From: Triticum aestivum
Taxonomy: Eukaryota; Streptophyta; Magnoliopsida; Poales; Poaceae
Assembly (NCBI RefSeq): GCF_018294505.1
Contig: NC_057809.1
Span: 509,231,914 to 509,295,913 of the forward strand
Direction: 5' to 3'
DNA length: 64,000 bases
Shown here: piece after piece, positions 48,327 to 59,620 of the stretch
How the letters are laid out: the number at the start of each line of letters is the position of its first letter
Numbering within the stretch: the stretch's first letter is position 1
Made by a program: the position numbers and the translations under genes
The notes under the pieces: generated by a model
What the model was told of the DNA's origin: nothing
The model's input: only the letters and a program-made list of their open reading frames with translations
Database searches by the model: none

Positions 48327-50932
48327 ATGTCGGGTTATAAGGGCACCATTACAGTGCATGGAAGCCGGAAAATAGCCCTGGAGTGTGAAGAAGGAGATGC
48401 TGCATATGCTGAGTCTATTTGTGCAACAGAGGAGTTAAAGTTTTATAAAGATAATGTTGACCCGGCAGACATGACATCGTTAAAGAAGCCAACAACAGAG
48501 CATGAGCCGGTGTTGAATTCAAATCAGCTGATGACACCAAGATGGTTGACTTTGTGCCTGGTGACTCATCCAAGCAGTTCATCATCAATACCAACTTGGA
48601 TCCAAAATAGGAAAGCGCGCTCATCGAGTTCATCCGTGAGAACCGGGACATCTTTGCATGGAAACCTTCTGATATGCCGGGTGTCCCGAGAGAACTCGCT
48701 GAGCACACTCTCAATATTGATCCGAAGTTTAAGCCAGTCAAATAGTTTCTTCGGCAGTTTAATGAGGAAAGGCGCAAGGCCATTGGAGAGGAGGTGGCCC
48801 GGCTCTTGGTAGCCGGGTTCATTGTGGAAGTTTTTCACCCAGAGTGGTTGGCCAACCCGGTGCTTGTACTCAAGAAGAACGGCACCTGGCGTATGTATGT
48901 GGATTACACTGATTTAAACAAAGCTTGTCCAGCTGACCCTTTTGCTCTCCCTCGTATTGATCAGATCATTGATGCTATGGCGGGTTGCGCGTGTTTGAGT
49001 TTTCTGGATGCTTATTCAGATTATCATTAGATCAAAATGGTAGTTAAGGACCAGGAGAAGACATCCTTCATCACTCCGTTTGGAGCCTTCTGTTATGTGT
49101 CTATGCCTTTTGGGCTTAAGAGTGCCCAGGCGACTTATCAATGGTGTATGCAGAATTGCCTTCATAATCATATTGGGCGCAATGTTCATGCTTATGTGGA
49201 TGATATCGTGGTGAAGTCCAGAAAAGAGGAAACCTTAGTAACATATCTGAAGGAGACCTTTGATAACCTCCGGGTCTACAAGATGATGCTTAACCCGGCT
49301 AAGTGTGTTTTTGGAGTTCCCGCTGGCAAACTCTTGGGTTTTTTGGTATCTAACAGAGGTATTGAAGCTAACCCGGAGAAAATTAAGGCAATCACCTCCC
49401 TGGCCAAACCGATGTGCATCAATGACGTTCAACGGCTAGCAGGTCGTGTCACTGCTTTGAGCCGGTTCATAAGCCGGTTAGGGGAGAAGGCGATGCCTTT
49501 GTATCAGATGATGAAAAAGACGGGTGATTTCGTTTGGAGCGATGCTGCAAACTCTGCTTTTGAGGATCTGAAGAAACAACTTGCTGAGCCGCCGGTTCTT
49601 GCTAGTCCGGTTGAGAAAGGGTCGCTATTGTTATATGTAGCCGCTAACTCACGAGCTGTTAGTGTGGCGATTGTGGTGGAACGCAAGGAGGCTGGCAAGG
49701 AACATCCGGTCCAACGGCCGGTTTACTATGTCAGTGAGGTGTTGATTGAGTCTAAACAAAGATATCCACATTGGCAGAAACTCGTATATGGGGTGTTCAT
49801 GGCAAGCCGAAAGCTCAAACATTACTTTCAGGGTCACCCAATCACTGTGGTTAGCTCTGCTCCGTTGGGAGACATTATTCAAAATAGAGAAGCCACTGGA
49901 CGAGTCGCCAAGTGGGCCATTGAACTTGGGTCTCATGGGTTGAAGTATGTACCACGTACTGCGATCAAATCTCAAGCGCTGGTTGACTTTATTAATGATT
50001 GGACAGAACTGCAGATGCCAGAAGAGAAACCAGACAACACGTATTGGATGATTCACTTTGATGGGTCCAGACAATTGGAAGGCTCGGGGGCTGGAGTTGT
50101 TTTAACTTCCCCTCGCGGTGACAAGTTTTGTCATGTGCTGTGACTAATGTTTCCTTGTACTAACAACGCAGCAGAGTATGAATCCTTGCTTCGTGGTCTT
50201 CGAATGGCCAAAGAGATGAGCCTGAGCTGGGTCCGGTGTCTTGGCGATTCAGATTTGGTGGCTCAACAAGTGTCAGACAAGTGGGATTCCAAGGACCCTC
50301 TCATGGCGGCTTATCACCGTGAAGTCGATGTTGTTGCAGGACATTTTAAAGGTTATCAGGTGGAACACATTGACCGTAGGAAGAACGAAGCGGCAGACGC
50401 TCTAAGCCGGTTGGGGTCTTAGCATAAACCGGTGCCACCTAACACCTTTTTGGATGTTTTGCATAACCCGTCTATTAAATTACCTACAGAGGAAGATTTG
50501 GCCATTCCTGACCCGGAGGCACAGTTGGTGGCGGCTCTTCACGTCATCCCAGATTGGACAGTACCATTCTTGGCTTACATGATCCAGGGCGAGTTGCCAG
50601 AGGATGAGACCCTGGCCCAGCAGATAACCCGGCGGTCCAAGTCAATGATGATTTCTGACGGAGAGTTATACCATCGCAGCATCTCTGGAGCATTTCAGCG
50701 GTGTGTTTCTCCTGAAGAAGGCCAAGAGATACTTCATGAAATCCATGAAGGGGATTGTGGTCATCACGCTGGGTCAAAGTCTCTTGTGGCCAAAGCTTTT
50801 CGTCATGGTTTTTATTGGTTGACGGCTCACGCTGATGCAGAGGATCTGGTCAGTAGGTGTGATGGATGTCAAAAATTTGCACGGCGAGCACATGTATCGG
50901 CTCAGGAGTTGTGTATGATTCCAATCACCTAG
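48327..50932 (+). pseudogene. T8 reverse transcriptase and dual RNase H
   Basis: After a linker with a frameshift near 48518 and TAG codons at 48608-48610 and 48743-48745, RT runs from about 48790. Motifs are TWRMYVDYTDLNKACP, TPFGAFCYVSMPFGLKSAQATY and the catalytic YVDDIVVKS (about 49192-49218). TAG 49028-49030 interrupts YSDYH*IKM. Standard RNase H (about 49620-49870) is worn. A second, archaeal-type RNase H begins with WMIHFDGSRQLEGSGAG (about 50045) and includes NNAAEYESLLRGL and RKNEAADALSRLGS. TGA at 50141-50143 (probably from CGA) and TAG at 50420-50422 lie within and after it. Its presence places T8 in the Tat lineage. Confidence 0.9.
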
Positions 50933-51732
50933 CCGTTTGCAGTCTGGGGCTTGATATGGTTGGACCTTTTAAAAGGTCTAAGGATAAAAAGACACATCGT
51001 CTAGTAGCTGTGGACAAATTCACAAAGTGGGTTGAGGCGGAGCCAGTGAGTAAGTGTGATGCAGCCACAGCGGTTCAGTTCATGAAAAAGGTGATCTTTC
51101 GCTTTGGTTTTCCACACAGCATTATCACTGACAATGGCACTGATTTATCCCAAGGGGCTATGGAGGAATTCTGTCAACGTGAGCATATCCGGCTTGATGT
51201 TTCTTCTGTAGCTCACCCTCAATCTAATGGGCAGGCTGAGAGAGCAAATAGGGAAATTTTAAAAGGTCTCAAACCCTGGCTCATGGTTCCCTTACAACGG
51301 ACGTCGGGTTGCTGGGTAGAGGAGTTACCCTCGGTATTGTGGAGTATTAACACCACCCCTAACAGATCTACGGGTTATACACCCTTCTTCATGGTTTATG
51401 GAGTGGAAGCAGTGCTGCCGAGTGACATCGGTCATGACTCGCCTTGTGTGGCGGCTTATGTTGAAGCTAATAACGAACAAGCCAGACATTATGTGCTTGA
51501 CTTATTAGATGAGGAAAGAGACTTAGCAGCAGCTCGATCAGCAATTTATCAACAGGACCTGCGCCGCTGTCACAGCCGCCGGGTTAAGTCCGGGACTTTT
51601 CAAGACGGTGACCTGGTGCTCCGACTCATCCAAGAACTGTCAGATGCACACAAGCTATCCCCGCCTTGGGAAGGACCCTTTGTGGTCAGCAAGAATTTAA
51701 ACAACGGGTCATATTACCTCATTGACGTTTGA
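50432..51732 (+). pseudogene. T8 integrase
   Basis: The zinc-binding region has GHHAGSKSLVAKAF and CDGCQKFA (about 50750-50880). The catalytic core has GLDMVGPF (about 50950), SIITDNGTDL (about 51120) and NGQAERANREI (about 51230), the D, D, E residues. A TAG at 50930-50932 and an adjacent single-base loss near 50952 break the frame between the two halves. The C-terminal part is open to TGA 51730-51732 (SYYLIDV). No chromodomain follows, as expected for Tat. It would have inserted the element DNA. Confidence 0.9.
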
Positions 51733-52976
51733 GAGCACAAAGACTCACGTGAGTCGAAGGAGGAGACCCGCCGGCCATGGAACATTGCTCAACTTCGGTC
51801 ATACTACACCTGAGCCATTGGCTCTCATCATGTACATACTTTGACATTATATATATCATGATAAGTAATAAAGCAGGACCTCTGCCCTTTACCTTTTCAA
51901 AGATTGTAAATCTTTACTCTTTTTTACTATTTAAAAATGACTATTAAGGAGCTGGTCATATCTGAATCACATCTAACCTTTTTGGTACGGCTTATGATCG
52001 TATTCGAATCTAGCTATAAACCTCATGATCACTTGGGGGCTTCCTATTCAAACATGGGTCGTATTCGAACCAAAGAGAACATAGCTGTCGTAACCCTCTT
52101 GATCGGCTCAAAGCCAAACTCACCAGGGGGCTTCTTGATCATATTCGAGTCATAGCTTAACCCCTTTTGGGTCCGACTTGGATCGTATTCGAATCAGGGT
52201 CGTTAAAAACCTCTCAAGGTCATTTGGGGGCTTCCTGTTCAAACATAGGTCGTATTCGAACCAAAGAGAACATAGCTGCCGGTACCCTTTTGATCGACAC
52301 AACGCCAAAGCCACTGGGGGCAATTTGATCGTATTCAAATCTTAGCTTAACCCCTTTGGTCTGGTTTACTGATCGTATTCGAATCAGAAACCCCCAACCT
52401 TTTGTTACAAGGTTATTTATATCGTTTGCCACCTGGTATTTGTCTTATTGGTCTTTTATTGTCTCAATTTTAAACAATCAGCATGGTCTTTTCGCCGGCT
52501 TGACTATTTGACAATAAGCCGCCAAGGCATAAGAATCATCAGGTATTCAGAAGCATTGACTTCTCAAAAGGACTGGATCATCAGCCTCATCACCCGGGTC
52601 ATATAAACCGGTGGTCTAGAGGTCAAAGATACAGGTATGGCTGTTGTTTATGAACAGTTTCTTTATGTGTTAATCCAAGGTTATTTCAACCTTGTTTATT
52701 TTCATGTTTAGTTCTGTTTGTCTACTATGATAAAGCGTTTGGTCATGAACCGGGTATTCTGACTCGTTCGGTGTTAAACCGCCAGGCAAGTATTTCCTTT
52801 TGTTACAGGAACAGAGCGGAAATATTACAAAGATAACCATGACTGTGATGCATATATTGAAATAAGGAAGCACAGAGTCACAAACGGCGTCTTATGCACG
52901 ATGGCATAGGCAAAAATTTGCAGTGTTTCAAAGCTAATTCTATTACAAGGCTTCTTAAAGCCCACAAAGATGGTTC
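51733..52976. other. T8 non-coding region between integrase and the antisense gene
   Basis: Contains a tandem repeat (51996-52385) and several purine tracts of the form CTTGGGGGC. The rest shows no recognisable feature. It is the 3' untranslated region of gag-pol and lies beyond the 3' end of the antisense gene. Confidence 0.7.
51996..52385 (+). repeat. Diverged tandem repeat, unit about 185-190 bp, in T8 3' region
   Basis: GATCGTATTCGAATC or close variants start near 51996, 52057, 52137, 52181, 52249, 52327 and 52371. Spacings are 61, 80, 44, then 68, 78, 44, so the array is two copies of a three-spacer unit plus the start of a third. The phrases GGGGGCTTCCT and TCAAACAT precede the second motif in both units, and CCAAAGAGAACATAGCTG follows it. 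Confidence 0.75.
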
Positions 52977-55900
52977 TCACTCTTCCCTCGCCAGTTCACC
53001 TCCTTCTGTCAATTGAAAGCTGGGATTGGACCAGTCAAAGCCGTTCACAGCAACGAACTCTGATTCATCGTCAATCAAGCCAGCCGGATCAACCTCTGGA
53101 GCGAACGTGTGTTGACGAACTGGCGGGATAAGGTCTGTCACTTTGTAGGAAGGAGTTGCCATCTTGTTATTTTCCAAATCAAAACTCGGCTGGTATTTGT
53201 CAATATTAGTTTCATCTCCAAGGATGGTAGCTTGAGGTCGAACTCCCCTCACGCAAGCCATGAAGTCATCTTGCTCAAAGAGAGACTCATCTTCCTTTAT
53301 AGTTGGGTACCCCCTAGCTACGTCCACCGGGTCTAGATCTGGCACCCAAGCCTTGGAACAGCTTAGAGCAGTCAAAGCTCCGGCTCTAGCGCAGGATCGT
53401 TTAACCTCTTGGAACCTGGCGGGTAAGATTGACAGCTTCTTCAAAACGTCACTAAGCCGGTTGGGTACTTGATTGGTGGGAGAGATAGCAGCGAGCGCTC
53501 GTTGAGCACCAGTGTACAACTGCTCCACTAAGGTATAGACCGCCTTTAGTTTCGTCACATTATCCTGGTTCAGGTTCTTGCTTCGCAGGCCTGCACATAA
53601 TTTTTCAAACGAGGAGTCAACAGGCGGGTTATATTCTGAGTCAAAAGAAGGTGAAATAAGATCGGTATAGATGGCTTACCAAAGATGGCGGAAACCATTT
53701 GAGACACTCGATTCTTTAAGCCGGTCAGCTCCGTAGTAACCTCTTCAAGATCTGCTTCGGCTTTTTCGGCGCGTTGTGTCAGCAGCGTTTTCTCTTCAGC
53801 CCAGGTTTTCTTCTTGGCAGTCAAGTTGTTTCTCAATTTTTTCGTCTCAGTAAGACTTAATTGAAGCTTAGCGTCAGCAGCCTTGATTTCTGCCTCTTGA
53901 TCCACCAGCCGGATCTTGGCGTCAGTTAATTGTGAACCCAATTCAGATAGGGCGTTCTACAAAGCATGCACAAGTATGTCGAGGTTTAAATCAAAGTTCA
54001 AGAGTCAAGATTCAAGTCTCAAGTGCTTTGCACTTCAAAACCACTTGACACTTGGGGGCTAATGTATGCCAAAACAATTTCTTATGACTCTAATACATTT
54101 CAAGTCCCAAGTACCTCACAAAGTAACAGCACTTGACACTTGGGAGCTAATGCATAATATTCAGAAAGTCTCTCAAGATTAAGCCGGATTGCAATGTTTG
54201 TTGAGTTCGGTATAAGACAGTTATGAAATTAAAAGTACCGGTTCATTTATGATCAAGTGAACCGGCCCTTGGGGACTACAGGTGAAGTTTATTCTATTTT
54301 CTTGGACTTCAGAAAAATCTAAAGGTAAAGCTTTTAGCCTATATCATAAGTCTACAGATCATTCAGGTTTTATCATAATCTATAGACTTGGGGGCTGGCA
54401 GAATATAAGTAAGCCGGAAAAACATACCTCATACTTCAGCTCCAACTGCTTGACCATTTCAATTTCTGACTCACGGCTGGAGTGCACATGGCTGAGATAG
54501 CCGGACAATATGTCATTGGCGTTCAGATGGTTGTAATGAGAAATATCAAAACGCACTTTCTGTCTCTCCAGTGCCTCTTATTTAGCAGTATGACGGGCCA
54601 ACACGGTGGGATTCCCCGGCTCAACAAAGCGGCTTCCAGTGATCAGAACATCCTGGACAGACGATGATGGCGGGTTGGCCGAGCTAGATGGTCCAGTAGC
54701 AGAAGGGTTAACGATGGTATCGTCAGCTGATGGCTCAGGAGGATCTGATTGAGTATTGGTCGGCTCTTTTGGTGCTTCGGTATGAGGGGGAGAAGGTGGC
54801 ATGGCCGGTTCAGATGCAAGGACTGACAGGTCTTCCACCGGCCTAGTCACCTTGGCCTTCTAGGACTTGGCTTGGCCACTAAGAAAGATGTTATGAAACA
54901 GTTAGTATAAAGAAGCAGTTTGAAAGACACGAAGAAAGATGATTTCTTCCTTACCCATGGGTAGTCTTAAAGGCCGGGAATTGAGTTTGAGGCGAGTCGC
55001 CAGAAGAGCGAGACACCTCCTGCGAAGATAAAAATAAAGTTAGTACTGCAAGGGAGAAGATCCATTAAGGAAGAGTAAAAGATGAAGAAATAAACCTCAT
55101 TCGGGCGTTTTTGGGGAGTTTGTTGAAGAACGGGAGGCGGTTCATCATCGTTCCTAGCCTGACGGCGTCTCTCATGCTGCTGCTTTTTCAAAAGAAAATG
55201 AGGGTCCAGATAAGCCAAAGGGTGTGAAAACCTTACTTTCCGGGTTACGACTCGAAGTTTCTGTCTTGGCAAATGAGCTAAGTCAGAGGAAATAGTTACA
55301 TCTTCTTCCACGGCCTGACTGGCCCCCGTGTCGTCCTGGCAATGATCAGTGTTAATAAGATTGTTAAAAAGCTGGCCAAGGGAGTCAAGGGCTACCTCCG
55401 ACTCAGAAGTGTCATCATCAAGCTTCAACAGATCCTCAGCGGTGCTTTTCTTCTTCTTCTTAGATCTCTGGGTTGTCTTCTTGGCGGTTATGGCGGTGGC
55501 TCTAGCTTTCTTGGCGGCTTCATGGTCGTACTTGGCTTTCCAGAAATCAGATTTAGCCTATAAACAAATAAGCAAGATGAAAGGTCATGCATGTATTTAA
55601 AACGGCTGAGAAAAATACAAAGAGGAAGAGACCAGAGTTTCTTTACCTCTGGCACCGGATTAAGCTTGCAGAAGGGGTTTAACCCGACTTTACTACAGTC
55701 TTCATATTTGCCATTCACCAGAAGAGTTGACATTGAAACAATATCTTCTTCAATTAATTGAACGGTGTTGTGACGAAGAGAGTCATCTGGGCCTCCACCA
55801 TATTCATACATCAGTTTGGATCGGTGGCTTAAAGGGATGACCCGCCACGCAACCCTGCAACGGGTTAAGTCAACTCTGGTTAAGCCGTCCCCCAATAAAG

Positions 55901-56540
55901 CGTTAATCCTTTTAATGGATGGTATCAACTTCTTGCGTTCGGTGGCAGTGAGTTTGTCAGGGAGTGCAAACTTGGAGTCAAGACGCTCTGCGCGATAATG
56001 CGGCAGTGGATTCTCATTTGCTCGTGAAGTATCTTGACAATAGAACCAAGTCTGATTCCAGTCCTTGGGATGACTCGGCAAGACTATTAAGGGGAAGACA
56101 GCACCCTGTCGACACTGAATTGAGATACCCCTAAGTTCCAAGCTAGGTCCATTGGTGCACTCGTTCTGGCGGTTCAGATAAAAATACTCTCTAAAGAATT
56201 CCACAGTCGGTTCTTCTTGAAGGTACACCTCGCAGAGAACTTGGAAGTTGTAGATATTGGACATGGAATTAGGCTCGATGTCTTGAGGGTGGAGTTTGAA
56301 AAAATGGAGGACATCTCTGAAGAACTTTGAGCCGGGTGGGGGAAAGCCATGGTTCATGTGATCAGAAAAGACGATAACTTCACCATCTTTTGGATTGGGC
56401 CGTTCCTCCTCCGGGTCAGGCGCACGATAGGACATAACATTCTTCCCTGGCAAAAAACCTATGGTAAAGAATTCCTTCAGATTGTCCTCAGTGACTGTTG
56501 ACGGAACCCAGTTGCAGACAGTCGGTGCTTTGGACGGCAT
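52977..56540 (-). pseudogene. T8 antisense accessory gene, six exons, gypsy-type transposon domain
   Basis: Proposed coding exons on the - strand: 56540-55647, 55557-55096, 55019-54955, 54878-54428, 53956-53680 and 53590-52977. All five introns are GT...AG, with acceptors such as TTTATAG and TTCGCAG. The exons sum to 2763 nt, exactly 921 codons, and the frame is kept across every junction. The start is ATG 56540-56538 (MPSKAPTVCNWVPSTVTED). Exon 1 holds a domain like the 'putative gypsy type transposon' family (EVYLQEEPTVEFFREYF, WNQTWFYCQDTSRANENPL). Exon 2 is Lys-rich, exon 4 Pro/Ser-rich, and exon 5 a coiled coil. Premature stops: TAG 54862-54860 and TAA 54580-54578, both in exon 4. The role is unknown; genes of this kind are known on the opposite strand of Tat elements. 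Confidence 0.8.
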
Positions 56541-57224
56541 GATGTTCAAAAGACGAACTGAAAAGAAAGCAACATGCCGGCTTAATTCAATGATAATGGT
56601 GCAATTAAGTGATGATGGTACAGGGGAGTAATGGCGGCTTAAGTAAGGGCTAATGTCATATAAGGAAAAGTAAGCCGGCGCAATAAGCCGCCATGACTAC
56701 AGATATTTGAGAAAGCAGATTCTGCTAAGTGTTGAGACAAACAAGTTTCCCAAATTGCTTGATATTATTCCAGATCAAATGGCTATTCAAAATGAAAAAA
56801 ATTCTAGACCTAAAAGTTTAGCGCAGATGAGTTTGTGAGTCCTAATGAGGCCTTTATACTGGGAAAAGGGATCTACTAGTGTCAAGAGTAGGCACAAAAC
56901 AACTACCATGCAAGCATATATCTCTTTTGGGATCAAGAAGAGGCTGCAGAGGAAGAACTACAGAGCAAACTGCGATGAACTGTGAAGAACAGGCAGAAAC
57001 CTAGAAATCCCTAATGCAGATCTGAGGAGCAAGAAGGGAAACGCTTACAGCCACAGGTCTTCCACGGAAGGTCGCCGCCGTTTTTCTGGACTAATTCCAG
57101 TCGATGCAGCGGCCGAAGTCGACGGAGTTGAGGTGCTCTCTGGCAGCGGCGGAGCTCGAGCAACAGGGAAGGTTGCGAGAGGAGGAAGACGCGGAAGAGA
57201 GAAGAATGAGAAGACCGGTGCGTG

Positions 57225-57237
57225 CCTATTTATAAGG
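57225..57237 (-). promoter_or_regulatory. TATA box of the T8 antisense gene
   Basis: The - strand reads CCTTATAAATAGG, followed by a CT-rich leader (about 57220-57060) and the gene's ATG about 690 bp downstream. The leader may hold a 5' UTR intron. It would transcribe the antisense gene independently of the LTRs. Confidence 0.6.
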
Positions 57238-57490
57238 GGATAAGCGAACAGGCGGGCGCGAAAATCGAGGAGACCTAAATAATGATTATCCAACTAAACG
57301 GACGCCTCGATTCTCGAAAGGCATTAAAGAATAAAGATCCGTTGAGAGATGACGTCATCATGGTTTTTTGTGTTTTCAAGAAATGACGTCATGGCGGGTT
57401 ATAAAAATTTCTGCGAAGAAAGGAAGATGGATTTTTTCTAAGTATTGAAGATTGACAAAGAACAAAGTTCAAAGTCAACCTGAGGCCTAA

Positions 57491-58023
57491 TGTTAGGGAT
57501 ATAGCTATCAGTTATGACCCGCACAGGAGGGGCCGGGTCAGTCCCAGTGACGGGTCACAAAGGAAGCCCAATAAACATTCAAGGTGATAGTTTATTAAGG
57601 CTTATAGAAGGCCTAAGCCCAGAGGCGGCTTAAGGCCCAATGTTGTAAACCGCCGTATGTAAAGAAAGACTTGTAAGGAAAGGCATGTAAAAGAAGTCAC
57701 CGAGCCGGACACGCTTTATGAGCCGGCCGGGACTCTGTAGGCCACCAGGCGTCAACCCATGTATATAAGGGGACGACCCGGTGGTGGCTTAGGGCAAGAA
57801 ACAAGAGATCGATAACCAAGCCGGCGGATTAGCCTCTTGGTGATCAAAACCCTAGCAATTCCAACACAACTAGACGTAGGCTTTTACCTTCATCGTAAGG
57901 GGCCGAACTAGTATGAAACCTCTCGTGTCCTTTGTCCCAATTAACCCCTTTAAGCTTCCTAGTTGCGATGGCCCTACAACTAAGTCCTTTTGCTAGGACA
58001 TCTGCCGTGACAATTCCACGACA
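57491..58023 (+). repeat. T8 3' LTR, 533 bp
   Basis: Same length as the 5' LTR with about 20 single-base differences and a TATA box at 57762-57769. The purine tract before it is worn (CCTGAGGCCTAA at about 57479-57490). Confidence 0.92.
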
Positions 58024-58440
58024 CCAGGCATAGAGGCCCGCTGTACGGGCTCAATCACGCTGGAGGTGGTCTTCGGTTCTCTGGATAACTTCTGAAGCGA
58101 AGAGTTAATATTCGATATCGTCCCCTTCCGCAGCGGCTACCACGCACTGCACGGGTGAACCGCGTTTGTTAGATTCAACGCGGTGCCACACTATGCTTAT
58201 CTCAAGCTGAAGATGCCCGGTCCGTGCGGCGTCATAACAGTCAACGGAAACACAGAACACTCCCTCCGGACAGAGGAGCACAATGCCGCCCTAGCAGCAG
58301 AGGTACAAAGCGACCTTCTCAAGCAGCATCATAGGCTGGCTGCCGAGCCCCTGGACATCATTAAGAGGGTCTGGACTACACTGCAACAGGACAGCGCGGC
58401 TCGTCAAGAGCTCGATTAGCAATTTGGCCTTCGTCCCAAT
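58024..58440 (+). pseudogene. T7 protease region, continuation
   Basis: Resumes after T8: GIEARCTGSITLEVVFGS is the strand following the protease core. Then FNAVPHYAYLKLKMPGPCGVITV (about 58170-58245) is the conserved linker that in Tat elements precedes RT. A stop in GSLDNF*SEE, frame changes and TAG at about 58417-58419 (QELD*QFG) follow. RT should begin within a few hundred bases but is absent. Confidence 0.75.
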
Positions 58441-59620
58441 CCCAATGAGGTGGTGGTATTTATACCATGCGTCCATAACTACGCACTCAAAATTCCATGG
58501 GCATCGACGGAGGCACAAGCTATCCCGGGATCCAAGGTTCGGCTAGACCGATCCCGGACACACATATAACTTTACTTCTCCTTTTCCCTTGTTTCAGGTT
58601 TCTCCTATGGGGGCCTCCTTCGACGGCCTGATTAATGATCCCGTCAAAGGACAAACACACCGGATTGACACGGAGCATAGGCGTACATGGGAAGCCCTAA
58701 AGGCTAACCGTTTTCAAGACCCATGCGCAGCTCACCTTCGGGTATGGCATGTCAAATAGCTGGTTGCTTATTGCATTATTTTGTACCAATGTGCTTGGAC
58801 GCATTAACTCAGCTATAATGGAAACAGTTCATGATCCAAGTTCAAGGGCTCCAGATCCTATCTCTGTTCTCCCTCTGTTTTCCTTTATATTACTTATTTC
58901 CTAGCAACCTTACACTCTGGTACGATTCATATTTGCCAGGGGCTCCCCGTCGCCCCATGATATGGCAACAAAGTCTGAACAATCCTTAAAGATAAGTTCG
59001 GCACCCCGAATTTAGCATTATATGCATTGGCTTCGAATCATGGCTTTGGTCAATAGTTGGGTTGTTCGGTTCCTGTGCTTGCTACCCTACGTTCCGCTAA
59101 ATCGGCTAGGGTAGTAAAGGGAGAACTACTGCGATTGTGCCCTGGCCTTGACCAGATGAGCACCTCAGTGGAGAAAGCCAAAAACTGACTGTCATGATAC
59201 GGTGAGAGCCAGTCAGCTGTTCGAGGGTTACAAATCGTTGGAGATTTTTTCTGCATTATGCGAAAGATCGGCACTTCCCGATCACATGCTGACAGCAACC
59301 TGGCTTGAACCAGGGGCTGCACCCATGCTTTATTATAAAACTCCTATGGCTAAGTGAGGGCGTTTAAGCCGTATAGTCTGATTGCCTTGTTCGTTCCGCT
59401 AAACAACTCCTTCAAGGACCATATAATTGGATCAAGATTGTTTAGATTCAATCCCGAACACCTCTGTACTACCTACGTGAGGGCAGAAGCCAACGACTGG
59501 CCAACCCTCAGATTACATACAACACGGCTGCACAGGAGGAAACAATTCAAAGCATAACAAATTTACATTACAAAACACGCTTTGTTCTCATAATACAAGG
59601 CAAAGGCAACATCAATACAT
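58441..59620. other. T7 non-coding stretch where pol would be expected
   Basis: No RT, RNase H or integrase motif in any frame. Only short open frames on both strands. Probably the 3' untranslated part brought next to gag-protease by a deletion or characteristic of a shortened family. Confidence 0.6.

Larger units (their letters stand above)
44746..58023 (+). mobile_element. T8: nearly complete Tat-lineage Gypsy element, 13.3 kb
   Basis: Two LTRs of 533 bp each and perfect target duplications CCAGG (44741-44745 and 58024-58028). Order is gag, protease, RT, RNase H, archaeal-type second RNase H, integrase, non-coding region with tandem repeats, and a spliced accessory gene on the opposite strand. 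A dual RNase H and an antisense ORF are Tat hallmarks. About 20 differences between LTRs over 533 bp (mostly transitions) make it older than T2. Confidence 0.92.
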
